From contig CAKQBP010000106.1 of NCBI GenBank assembly GCA_934216375.1, forward strand, positions 1 through 5,271: DNA of 5,271 nt, given 5' to 3'. This DNA is from an uncultured Veillonella sp. (lineage in GTDB: Bacteria; Bacillota; Negativicutes; Veillonellales; Veillonellaceae). The notes below the pieces were generated by a model that was not told the origin of the DNA, ran no database searches, and saw nothing but the letters and a program-made list of their open reading frames with translations. Every line of letters starts with the position of its first letter. The stretch's first letter is position 1. Made by a program: the position numbers and the translations under genes. Shown in pieces: positions 1 through 5,271 of the stretch.

Positions 1-21
1 GCCTACGTAAGTAGGCTTTTT
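1..21 (+). terminator. Short hairpin terminator, possibly bidirectional
   Basis: GCCTAC (1-6) and GTAGGC (11-16) form a perfect 6-bp GC-containing stem around a GTAA loop. The run TTTTT follows at 17-21 on the plus strand. Read rightward, this is a rho-independent terminator for a gene to the left of the window. Read leftward, it lies 14 nt past the stop of the 175-aa DUF805 gene and could end that transcript too, but the T-run needed for that would be outside the window. The stem may extend beyond position 1. Confidence 0.6.
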
Positions 22-29
22 ATTTCTAA

Positions 30-557
30 TTAAGAAAATACACTCATAAGAATTACTTCAAGAATAATAATTGCAATGCACACGTACATGAATTTACGAT
101 CCATGTCGTCAGTTGGAGTTTCTTTAAGACCAGTGCGAGCAGCTTCTTCAGCAGTGACAACTTCATAGCTCATTGGAGATCCGTATTGGTTATCACCTTC
201 ATCACCCTTTTGAGCAAGTAGATAAATAACATAGATAATACCAAATGGAATCAGGCTAATCAAAAGCATCCAACCACTTTTACCAATGTCATGTAAACGA
301 CGAGCAGCAAGACCAATGGAAGGCAATAGAATTGCAAGATTATATACTATAGAAATAAGACCTACAACACTTGCTAGCGCAGTATCCATTACAAGAGCAC
401 TCAATACATTGAAGATACCAGCAATAACAATTGTGATACCATAGAAACGCCAATATTCACTGCGGCTTGCACGACCTTTAAAATTAGCATAATTACCCAT
501 AATCGTATGTTTAAAATTATCTACATACGAAAGATTTTTGATAGACAAATCAGTCAT
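30..557 (-). CDS. DUF805 family membrane protein (175 aa)
   Basis: This is a polytopic membrane protein of the DUF805 family (YhaH/YhaI type in E. coli), whose function is unknown. The family signatures are visible. The NYANFKGRASRSEYW block lies at residues 22-36, hydrophobic segments at about 39-56 and 62-84, ARRLHDIGKSGW at 85-96, a third hydrophobic stretch at about 97-115, and GDNQYG at 121-126. After the domain comes a polar linker with TGLKETP (142-148), then an extra C-terminal hydrophobic helix (about 156-174) that ends one residue before the stop. The start is fixed by AGAGGAGA at 565-572, with GGAG 8 nt upstream of ATG. A promoter-like sequence sits just upstream, so it is probably transcribed on its own as well as by any read-through from the zinc-ribbon paralogue. 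The family call is firm; membrane topology cannot be settled from the sequence alone. Confidence 0.9.
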   Translation of the reverse strand: MTDLSIKNLSYVDNFKHTIMGNYANFKGRASRSEYWRFYGITIVIAGIFNVLSALVMDTALASVVGLISIVYNLAILLPSIGLAARRLHDIGKSGWMLLISLIPFGIIYVIYLLAQKGDEGDNQYGSPMSYEVVTAEEAARTGLKETPTDDMDRKFMYVCIAIIILEVILMSVFS

Positions 558-602
558 AATCTTCTCTCCTCTAGAAATAACAAATAAATTCTTCTTGAAA
601 AT

Positions 603-631
603 ATTATATCATTACTGTTGACGATTTTGAA
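603..631 (-). promoter_or_regulatory. Putative sigma-A promoter of the 175-aa DUF805 gene
   Basis: Reading leftward, a perfect TATAAT (608 to 603) is preceded by TGA, giving an extended -10 (TGNTATAAT). A weak -35, TTCAAA (631 to 626, 4 of 6 matches to TTGACA), lies 17 nt further upstream. Transcription would start near 596, giving a leader of about 39 nt before the ATG at 557. No strong terminator is visible between the upstream gene's stop (697) and this site. Confidence 0.6.
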
Positions 632-696
632 AATGAATGTCTATATGTTTTGGGAATAACTTATGCTTTATATTTCATTATAGGATACATCATAAA

Positions 697-1332
697 CTAC
701 ATCGCACTAGTCATAAGTAGTTTGTCCACCAAGAACCAGAGCACAAAGATAGCGCAGAATAGTCCTGCAGTTAGTCCCATAGATGGCGTAGTATCAATAA
801 GACCTAATTCACGGGCCATTTGTTTTGTTACAACTACTTGACCTGTAGGGGAACCAAAGCGATTTGGTTGGCTTTCACCAGGCAGAGCCATAAGGATCAA
901 CAGGATAATAGTCCCTATCACAGGGATGAATCCAATAAATACGAGGCCCCCTGAGCGGCCTTGATCGTGTAGACGTCGCACTGAAACAGCCACGCCAGGA
1001 ATAACCATAATCACGGACAAAAGGACAAGGATGACCAAACCAAAACCTACGCCTACTACGCTAGATAGTGGGCTAATATAGCTCAAAAAAGCACAAGTAA
1101 ATAGAATGGCCACAAACAACAATTGATAGACTAACAAGAAATGCCAATATTCACTACGACTTGCACGACCATCAAAATCAGCATATTTATAAACCAAACA
1201 TTGTTTAAAGTTTTCAATCAAGCCTAGATTGTATTTATCTAACGAGATTTGTGGTCTACTAACATGCCCACATTCTGGGCAGTAACAATCTGTTTTCAAC
1301 ACTGCATGTCCACAATAGGGACAAGATTTCAT
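697..1332 (-). CDS. Zinc-ribbon DUF805 family membrane protein (211 aa)
   Basis: A DUF805 membrane protein with an N-terminal zinc ribbon. Cys4, Cys7, Cys18 and Cys21 form two CxxC knuckles (CPYC and CPEC), with an additional Cys16, so one Zn2+ is probably bound on the cytoplasmic side. The DUF805 core follows: KYADFDGRASRSEYW at 49-63, hydrophobic segments at about 65-86 and 92-116, VRRLHDQGRSGG at 118-129, another hydrophobic stretch at about 130-150, and NRFG at 157-160. The post-domain linker MARELGLIDTTP (172-183) resembles those of its neighbours, and a C-terminal membrane helix spans about 187-207. SGG replaces the usual SGW. The start ATG has AGAAGGAG (1339-1346) 6 nt upstream and places the CxxC pair right at the N-terminus. 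The substrate or partner is unknown; the ribbon could mediate protein or nucleic-acid contact, which is inference. Confidence 0.9.
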   Translation of the reverse strand: MKSCPYCGHAVLKTDCYCPECGHVSRPQISLDKYNLGLIENFKQCLVYKYADFDGRASRSEYWHFLLVYQLLFVAILFTCAFLSYISPLSSVVGVGFGLVILVLLSVIMVIPGVAVSVRRLHDQGRSGGLVFIGFIPVIGTIILLILMALPGESQPNRFGSPTGQVVVTKQMARELGLIDTTPSMGLTAGLFCAIFVLWFLVDKLLMTSAM

Positions 1333-1459
1333 AATAAACTCCTTCTAGCTACAAACAGGAATCAGCAAAGATTACGAGGTCCTGCTGTACTTAACACATA
1401 TAACAACTTAGATATTTTTTATTTATTAATATCTATATTTTTGAATTCATCTGAAATTC

Positions 1460-1487
1460 ATTTTACTACAAAGTGTTATATTGTCTA
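1460..1487 (-). promoter_or_regulatory. Putative promoter of the zinc-ribbon DUF805 gene
   Basis: Reading leftward, TAGACA (1487 to 1482, 5 of 6 matches to the -35 consensus) and TAAAAT (1465 to 1460, 5 of 6 matches to the -10) are separated by 16 nt. The start would be near 1453, giving an AT-rich leader of about 120 nt before the ATG at 1332. Two near-identical elements, GAATTCAT (1443-1450) and GAAATTCAT (1453-1461), lie at or next to the start site. The gene-free stretch 1333-1550 holds nothing else I can support; no convincing terminator is visible after the gene ending at 1551. Confidence 0.5.
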
Positions 1488-1550
1488 TAAAGGAGATGTT
1501 AAACTTTTATAAAATAAAATAATGAGATTGTTAATAAATACAGGTATCTA

Positions 1551-2120
1551 TTACATGTATCCATTCCCATTAATACCATACCATAATATCTCTCTAATGA
1601 TATCAGCAATAATAATAGATTGGATAATAAAGATGGCAATCCCCATCGCCCAATCTTGACGACGGGATGGAGTTTCTTCTAGTCCTGTAGCCTTGCTAAC
1701 CTCAGGAGTAATAGATGTATAACCGGTTCTTTCACCATAGGAATTCTCTCTTTCATCGCCACGACGCAATTCGTAAACGAGGAATATAAAGAAGCCTATA
1801 ACAGGAATAAATGAGATTAGCTGCGTCCAACCACTCCGGCCAATATCATGCATACGCCGCGTTGTGATAGCTATATTGGGAACTATAAAGAAAAGAGATA
1901 CCCCTACAGCAATATTATCAATAAGTGTTTCATAATTAGGAAAGCCCAAGTTACTACATAGTAAAGCCAAAATCCCAAGTAACCCTTGAATCAACGTAAC
2001 GCCTGCCACGAATCGCCAATATTCACTACGACTAGCACGACCGTTAAAATTAGCATAGTTTCTAATGCCTAATTTGAAGGCATCGGTATAATTCAAATCA
2101 TATATATTTATGGTTGACAT
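1551..2120 (-). CDS. DUF805 family membrane protein (189 aa)
   Basis: A plain DUF805 membrane protein of unknown function, closest in layout to the 175-aa paralogue. It shows NYANFNGRASRSEYW at 21-35, hydrophobic segments at about 37-56 and 67-86, TRRMHDIGRSGW at 87-98, a third hydrophobic stretch at about 99-116, and NSYG at 126-129. The linker TGLEETP (145-151) precedes a C-terminal hydrophobic helix (about 158-175) and a short tail ending in GNGYM. RRM replaces the RRL seen in its paralogues. The start ATG lies 3 nt after the stop of the upstream 295-aa gene. Its Shine-Dalgarno sequence is inside that gene's last codons, so the two form an operon and are probably translationally coupled. 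Confidence 0.9.
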   Translation of the reverse strand: MSTINIYDLNYTDAFKLGIRNYANFNGRASRSEYWRFVAGVTLIQGLLGILALLCSNLGFPNYETLIDNIAVGVSLFFIVPNIAITTRRMHDIGRSGWTQLISFIPVIGFFIFLVYELRRGDERENSYGERTGYTSITPEVSKATGLEETPSRRQDWAMGIAIFIIQSIIIADIIREILWYGINGNGYM

Positions 2121-2123
2121 AAC

Positions 2124-3011
2124 CTAATCCTCCTCCGCGGCTTCAATAGCAACAATGCCCCAGCCTTTGCCTTCATTATGCAAACGAACTAATACGGGCT
2201 CTAGATTATCTTCAAAGGTAATGGTAAAGCCCATATAGTTTACAACAATATCATCATCTTGGTCTTGGGAAACATAGTCAAGCTGTATCGCTTTCACCTT
2301 AGGAACCTCTTCCTTAGTCATGGCTTGTTCCCATAGTTCAAAGGTACCATATCGTTCCATAGCACGAGCGCTCAAATAACGATATGCACCATGATAATCC
2401 TTTTTGTTGAGGGCTTCATAATAATTACTTACCACAGTACGCCCCTCTGTTGTAGCCGTTTCACTTTGTAAAAGACGATTTGCTTGTTTCGTTAACGAAC
2501 TAGGTTCCAAATTGCCATAAGCAGTCTCTTCTACCATAAAATTATGATTAATCATTGTACTACCTGCACTAGTGGCTAGGCATCCTAATACTAATATGGA
2601 CACAATAAAGAGGCCCGAAACGGAACGTTTTTCCTCTAATTCATTAGATACAGGCGATGTGCGCTTACAGAATAGATACAATAATGCAAGCCAGCCTAAA
2701 ATAGGAACCAATAGTAAAATCATCAACGTTGGATCATTATTAGAATCTCGTAACCGTCTTGCCATTAACATAATCTTCGGCAAGCATAACAGGATGGACA
2801 ATACAAATAATACGCCGCCACCGATAGAGACAGCATAAAGAAATCCATACGGTATGTAGGTTGCAAGACCTGTAATACATATAATTAAGCCATATACAAA
2901 GGATATAGCACTTATGGTGAGCCAAAAATCGGCTGTATTGGTACGTCCCTTACTGTTCGCATAGTTTTCCACTAGCTCACGATAGAGGATTTCGTATACT
3001 CTCTGTTTCAT
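2124..3011 (-). CDS. Divergent DUF805-like membrane protein with C-terminal NTF2-like domain (295 aa)
   Basis: A two-part membrane protein of unknown function. The N-terminal ~115 residues are a degenerate DUF805 unit. NYANSKGRTNTADFW (16-30) matches the paralogues' NYANFKGRASRSEYW at reduced identity, and ARRLRDSNNDP (84-94) stands where they have ARRLHDIGKSGW, losing the His and the SGW. Hydrophobic segments lie at about 32-50, 56-82 and 96-115. A further membrane segment (about 132-154) leads to a soluble C-terminal region. There, residues about 190-290 (VVSNYYEALNKKDYHGAYRYLS at 193-214, then predicted strands ending in GWGIVAIEA) look like an NTF2-like/SnoaL fold of the kind seen in small exported proteins; this domain call is from pattern only. 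It probably faces outside the membrane. ATG has AGGAG at 3016-3020, only 4 nt upstream. It is the first gene of a two-gene operon. Confidence 0.8.
   Translation of the reverse strand: MKQRVYEILYRELVENYANSKGRTNTADFWLTISAISFVYGLIICITGLATYIPYGFLYAVSIGGGVLFVLSILLCLPKIMLMARRLRDSNNDPTLMILLLVPILGWLALLYLFCKRTSPVSNELEEKRSVSGLFIVSILVLGCLATSAGSTMINHNFMVEETAYGNLEPSSLTKQANRLLQSETATTEGRTVVSNYYEALNKKDYHGAYRYLSARAMERYGTFELWEQAMTKEEVPKVKAIQLDYVSQDQDDDIVVNYMGFTITFEDNLEPVLVRLHNEGKGWGIVAIEAAEED
2129..2136 (-). promoter_or_regulatory. Ribosome binding site inside the 3' end of the upstream gene
   Basis: GGAGGAGG is read leftward from 2136 to 2129, ending 8 nt before the ATG at 2120. The same bases form part of the final codons GCG-GAG-GAG-GAT of the upstream protein (C-terminal AEED), just before its TAG stop. 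Ribosomes ending the upstream gene would therefore sit on this site. This fixes the start of the 189-aa gene and argues for coupled translation. Confidence 0.8.
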
Positions 3012-3029
3012 AAAGCTCCTACTATAATC

Positions 3030-3049
3030 TTAGATAATATTAGATAATA
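3030..3049. repeat. Perfect 10-bp tandem duplication
   Basis: TTAGATAATA occurs twice back to back, at 3030-3039 and 3040-3049. It lies between the putative leftward promoter and the ribosome binding site of the 295-aa gene, and so would be in that gene's leader RNA. It may be simple slippage in AT-rich DNA; no function is implied. Confidence 0.6.
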
Positions 3050-3068
3050 AACATATATAGATATTCCT

Positions 3069-3097
3069 ATTATACTATGATTTATCAACTTAGTTGA
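3069..3097 (-). promoter_or_regulatory. Putative promoter of the two-gene DUF805 operon
   Basis: Reading leftward, a perfect TATAAT (3074 to 3069) is paired at 17 nt with only a poor -35, TCAACT (3097 to 3092, 3 of 6 matches). Transcription would start near 3062, giving a leader of about 50 nt. A 15-bp palindrome covers the -35 and part of the spacer, so a protein bound there would compete with RNA polymerase. The weak -35 fits either a regulated promoter or a wrong call. Confidence 0.45.
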
Positions 3098-3098
3098 T
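3084..3098. promoter_or_regulatory. Perfect 15-bp palindrome, candidate operator
   Basis: ATCAACT-T-AGTTGAT is a perfect inverted repeat with 7-bp arms and a single central base. It lies in the divergent intergenic region between the 295-aa gene (leftward) and the secreted-protein gene (rightward). There is no T-run beside it and the arms are AT-rich, so it does not look like a terminator. It overlaps the -35 and spacer of the leftward promoter candidate and lies upstream of the rightward one. That placement suits a dimeric regulator repressing one or both genes. The half-sites are not in the FNR orientation (TTGAT-N4-ATCAA). The regulator is unknown. Confidence 0.5.
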
Positions 3099-3111
3099 TC
3101 ATTTTTTGTTC

Positions 3112-3140
3112 ATGAAATATGCCTATACTACAGATATATT
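3112..3140 (+). promoter_or_regulatory. Putative promoter of the secreted basic protein gene
   Basis: ATGAAA (3112-3117, 4 of 6 matches to TTGACA) and TATATT (3135-3140, 5 of 6 matches to TATAAT) are spaced by 17 nt. A start near 3147 would leave a leader of about 38 nt before the ATG at 3185. An alternative -10, TATACT (3124-3129), has no good -35. In AT-rich DNA such matches arise easily by chance, so confidence is low. Confidence 0.35.
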
Positions 3141-3184
3141 TCTTACAACTAAAATTCGTACAATCAATTATACAGGAGATAATT

Positions 3185-3481
3185 ATGAAAGCTAAATTAA
3201 TAAAAGCCGTAGCCTTGGCCAGTTTAGGTGCCTTCTTAACAGTTGGTATTGGTGCCAATGTAGCCCAAGCCAAAGATTATCACTACAAAATCGGTGAAAA
3301 CCATCGCATGGTAAAAAATGATGATGGCACAGTAGATAGTAGCGATCATCCATGGTACAAAGTAAATGATAAAAAGAAAAAGCACAGAAAGCATAGAATA
3401 TCTGAACGTGAAAAGCATGATAAAAATGCAACAGCAAAACGCAGTGAACGACATCAACGTTCTGAATCCTCTAATGACTAA
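3185..3481 (+). CDS. Small exported Lys/Arg/His-rich protein (98 aa)
   Basis: I do not recognise a family for this protein. Residues 1-29 form a clear Sec signal peptide: a basic start (MKAKLIK), a hydrophobic core and an AQA cleavage site at 27-29 with no lipobox Cys. The predicted mature chain has 69 residues, of which 12 are Lys, 7 Arg and 7 His. A basic patch (KKKKHRKH, 63-70) and repeated SER/KH-type runs mark the C-terminal half, which looks disordered. The only Trp is in the HPWYK stretch (55-59). The chain has no Cys. The start at 3185 is chosen over an in-frame ATG at 3119. AGGAG (3174-3178) sits 6 nt upstream of it, and only this start puts the signal peptide at the N-terminus. It is divergent from the DUF805 operon and convergent with trpA. 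Metal, polyanion or cell-wall binding are possible roles, by composition only. Confidence 0.8.
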   Translation: MKAKLIKAVALASLGAFLTVGIGANVAQAKDYHYKIGENHRMVKNDDGTVDSSDHPWYKVNDKKKKHRKHRISEREKHDKNATAKRSERHQRSESSND

Positions 3482-3542
3482 GCCTTGCGCATAATACATA
3501 TTACTAGCCCTAAAAACACAAAACTAAATTAACCAACCAATG

Positions 3543-3575
3543 AAAAGGACGTTATACATTGTATAACGTCCTTTT
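3543..3575 (+). terminator. Strong hairpin terminator between convergent genes
   Basis: AAAAGGACGTTATAC (3543-3557) and GTATAACGTCCTTTT (3561-3575) pair perfectly over 15 bp around a 3-base ATT loop. On the plus strand the T-run continues into GTGTT, making this a good rho-independent terminator for the exported-protein gene, whose stop is about 60 nt upstream. Its symmetric A/T flanks mean it can also work leftward to end the trp operon, about 47 nt past the trpA stop. The leftward U-tract is shorter (four U, inside the stem). Confidence 0.85.
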
Positions 3576-3622
3576 GTGTTATCCCCTATATAATTTTTCC
3601 CAAGGCTATATGAGTTATTATG

Positions 3623-4414
3623 TTATGCGCCAGCCTTTAGAACAGCTTGTTTCATGGATTGTACGTAATCAAACAACGCTAGATCCGCATGTTCACCGTG
3701 TTCTGCCACGATTTTAACGATAGCAGAGCCTACGATGGCTCCATCGGATACGCGCGCCATAGCTTCCGCTTGTTCTGGCTTAGAAATACCAAAACCAACA
3801 GCTACCGGGATATCCGTATATTTGCGAATCATTTCAACAATGGACTTAATATCCGTCTTAATTTCACTGCGCATGCCTGTAACGCCAAGTGAGGATACAC
3901 AGTATACAAAGCCTTCTGCGTCTTTGGCGATCATTTCGATGCGGTTTTCAGATGTTGGCGCAATTAAGGATACAACTTCAACACCATGCTTATGAGCCAC
4001 ACTAGCGAGCTCGCTTTTTTCTTCAAACGGCATGTCTGGTACGATAACACCAGAGATTCCCACCTCTTCACAGAGGGTAAAGAATTTTTCACGACCAAAT
4101 ACGTAAATAGGATTCAAATAGGTCATGAATACGAGCGGTATAGTCACCGCATCATCACCAGTACGTAAACGACGCACCATATCAAAGATATCATTGATTT
4201 TTACGCCTGTGGAGAGAGCACGCGTGCTTGCCTCTTGAATAACTGGGCCTTCCGCTGTTGGGTCAGAGAAAGGAATACCAATTTCTACCATGTCCGCACC
4301 GGCTTTCACCATCACGCGTATATAACGTTCTGTATTTTCAATACCGTGATCACCAGCACTAATGAATGGGATGAATGCCTTGCCCTTTGTGAAAGCGTCT
4401 TTAATTTTACTCAT
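3623..4414 (-). CDS. trpA: Tryptophan synthase alpha chain
   Basis: The alpha subunit cleaves indole-3-glycerol phosphate to indole and glyceraldehyde-3-phosphate and channels indole to TrpB in the cytoplasmic alpha2-beta2 complex. The protein is a full-length TIM barrel (263 aa; family usually about 250-270). Landmarks are PFISAGD (16-22), [10 protein letters not shown] with the catalytic Glu44 (E. coli Glu49), Tyr171 (E. coli Tyr175), LGVTG (176-180), and the phosphate-binding GFG (207-209) and GS (229-230). Two active-site differences stand out. Residue 55, in TAEGP, is Glu where E. coli has catalytic Asp60, and loop 6 has Ser175 where E. coli has Arg179. Otherwise the gene looks intact. 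Its ATG overlaps the trpB stop by 8 nt (ATGAGTAA), and an AGAGGGG ribosome site (4424-4430) lies inside trpB, implying coupled translation. It is the last gene of the operon before the hairpin at 3543-3575. Confidence 0.97.
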   Translation of the reverse strand: MSKIKDAFTKGKAFIPFISAGDHGIENTERYIRVMVKAGADMVEIGIPFSDPTAEGPVIQEASTRALSTGVKINDIFDMVRRLRTGDDAVTIPLVFMTYLNPIYVFGREKFFTLCEEVGISGVIVPDMPFEEKSELASVAHKHGVEVVSLIAPTSENRIEMIAKDAEGFVYCVSSLGVTGMRSEIKTDIKSIVEMIRKYTDIPVAVGFGISKPEQAEAMARVSDGAIVGSAIVKIVAEHGEHADLALFDYVQSMKQAVLKAGA

Positions 4415-5271
4415 GAAGATCCACCCCTCTGTATTTCGCCATAGCCGCTACGTCTTTATCGCCACGACCGGATAAACAAATAATAATGATATCGTCCTTA
4501 CTCATAGTAGGAGCAATTTTACGTGCATGTGCCACCGCATGAGCACTTTCAATCGCAGGAATAATACCTTCCAAGCGAGATAAGTATTCAAAGGCATCGA
4601 CTGCTTCGTCATCTGTAACAGGCACGTATTCAGCACGACCGCTATCGTGCAAGTACGCATGTTCAGGGCCGATGCCAGGATAATCGAGGCCTGCAGAAAT
4701 AGAATATACTGGAGCAATTTGACCGTCTTCATCTTGGCAGAAGTAGGATTTCATGCCATGGAAGATACCAACAGAACCTTTTGCGATTGTTGCTGCATGT
4801 TCCTCTGTATCGATGCCGCGACCTGCTGCTTCACAACCGATGAGACATACACCTTCATCTGGAATGAAGTGATAGAACATTCCCATCGCATTGGAGCCGC
4901 CACCTACACAAGCCATAATAGCTGTTGGCAATTTGCCTTCTGCTTCAAGGATTTGTTCACGCGCTTCACGGCTGATAATGGATTGGAAATCGCGTACGAT
5001 CATAGGGAATGGATGAGCCCCCATAACGGAGCCCAATACATAGTGTGTATCAGACATGCGGTTTGTCCATTCGCGCAACGCTTCGGAAACCGCATCTTTC
5101 AATGTACTAGTCCCTGTTGTTACTGGATGCACCTTAGCGCCTAGCAATTCCATACGATATACGTTAAGTGCTTGACGTTCACAGTCCTCTGCACCCATGT
5201 ATACTTCGCATTCCATGCCCATCAACGCAGCGATAGTAGCCGTTGCCACGCCGTGTTGACCTGCGCCAGTT
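4407..5271 (-). CDS. trpB: Tryptophan synthase beta chain (5' end outside the window)
   Basis: The PLP enzyme TrpB condenses indole with L-serine to make L-tryptophan in complex with TrpA. The 287 visible C-terminal residues read in frame to the window edge, starting [16 protein letters not shown]. This matches the E. coli segment just after Glu109, so roughly the first 110 residues, including the PLP-binding lysine, are missing. The GTG at 5247-5249 is the internal Val of GQHGVA, not a start. Visible landmarks include MGAEDCERQ, the PLP phosphate loop GGGSN (visible residues 123-127), SISAGLD (the Asp of the indole pocket, E. coli Asp305), [12 protein letters not shown], and the C-terminal SGRGDKD with the Ser that contacts the PLP ring nitrogen (visible residue 267). 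No frameshift or stop is seen. The stop overlaps the trpA start by 8 nt, the usual trpB-trpA order. Confidence 0.97.
   Translation of the reverse strand, partial: TGAGQHGVATATIAALMGMECEVYMGAEDCERQALNVYRMELLGAKVHPVTTGTSTLKDAVSEALREWTNRMSDTHYVLGSVMGAHPFPMIVRDFQSIISREAREQILEAEGKLPTAIMACVGGGSNAMGMFYHFIPDEGVCLIGCEAAGRGIDTEEHAATIAKGSVGIFHGMKSYFCQDEDGQIAPVYSISAGLDYPGIGPEHAYLHDSGRAEYVPVTDDEAVDAFEYLSRLEGIIPAIESAHAVAHARKIAPTMSKDDIIIICLSGRGDKDVAAMAKYRGVDLHE

Noticed and set aside
650..841. Plus-strand reading frame of 63 codons with an upstream TTGACG-like box
   Set aside because: Most of it is antisense to the 3' end of the zinc-ribbon DUF805 gene. It has no ribosome binding site and no recognisable protein features, and the -10 partner of the TTGACG (618-623) is poor.
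1485..1511. TATAAA/TTTATA inverted repeat as a terminator for the 189-aa gene
   Set aside because: The stem is only 6 bp of A/T pairs with a 15-base loop, too weak to support a terminator call.
1249..1512. Plus-strand reading frame of 87 codons
   Set aside because: It starts antisense within the zinc-ribbon gene and runs through AT-rich intergenic DNA. There is no ribosome site at its start and no domain-like sequence.
3119..3184. Upstream in-frame ATG extending the exported protein by 22 residues
   Set aside because: There is no Shine-Dalgarno sequence before it, it would bury the signal peptide internally, and it overlaps the promoter candidate. The ATG at 3185 has AGGAG at the right spacing.
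4647..5144. Long plus-strand reading frame of 165 codons opposite trpB
   Set aside because: It is the antisense shadow of a strongly conserved coding gene; its Cys/Phe/His-rich translation has no plausible domain and no ribosome site.
5247..5249. GTG as a possible trpB start
   Set aside because: The frame stays open to the window edge and the upstream residues TGAGQHG match conserved TrpB, so the GTG is an internal Val codon.

Overview
The window looks like chromosomal DNA from a low-GC bacterium of the Firmicutes/Negativicutes type. Veillonella or a close relative is my best guess. That guess rests on the AT-rich intergenic DNA, strong AGGAG-type ribosome binding sites and the overall gene style, not on a diagnostic marker. 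Seven protein-coding genes are supported. Six are on the minus strand and one is on the plus strand. No rRNA, tRNA, CRISPR array, insertion sequence or phage gene is visible.

Left block (about 1-3011, minus strand). Four consecutive genes encode small polytopic membrane proteins of the DUF805 family, whose function is unknown. In transcription order they are: (a) a 295-aa protein with a degenerate DUF805-like N-terminus, an extra membrane segment and a C-terminal NTF2-like domain; (b) a 189-aa DUF805 protein 3 nt downstream, whose ribosome binding site lies in the last codons of (a); (c) a 211-aa DUF805 protein with an N-terminal four-cysteine zinc ribbon; and (d) a 175-aa plain DUF805 protein. 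Genes (b), (c) and (d) share a short motif after the domain and an added C-terminal membrane helix. They also share a well-conserved 44-bp DNA block, so they look like local duplications. Genes (c) and (d) each have a plausible promoter of their own, so the array is probably several transcription units.

Middle (3012-3622). An intergenic region separates gene (a) from a divergent gene on the plus strand. It carries a perfect 15-bp palindrome that may be an operator, plus promoter-like sequences facing both ways. The plus-strand gene encodes a 98-aa exported protein whose mature part is short and rich in Lys, Arg and His. A perfect 15-bp-stem hairpin then separates this gene from the convergent trp genes and can act as a terminator, mainly for the plus strand.

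Right block (3623-5271, minus strand). This is the 3' end of a tryptophan biosynthesis operon. It holds trpB (N-terminal part outside the window) and trpA, overlapping by 8 nt. Their products form the alpha2-beta2 tryptophan synthase that converts indole-3-glycerol phosphate and serine to tryptophan. TrpA has Glu where the enterobacterial enzyme has its catalytic Asp60.

The most unusual part is the decorated DUF805 array and its divergently transcribed basic secreted protein. A shared envelope role is possible, but it is inferred from gene order only.
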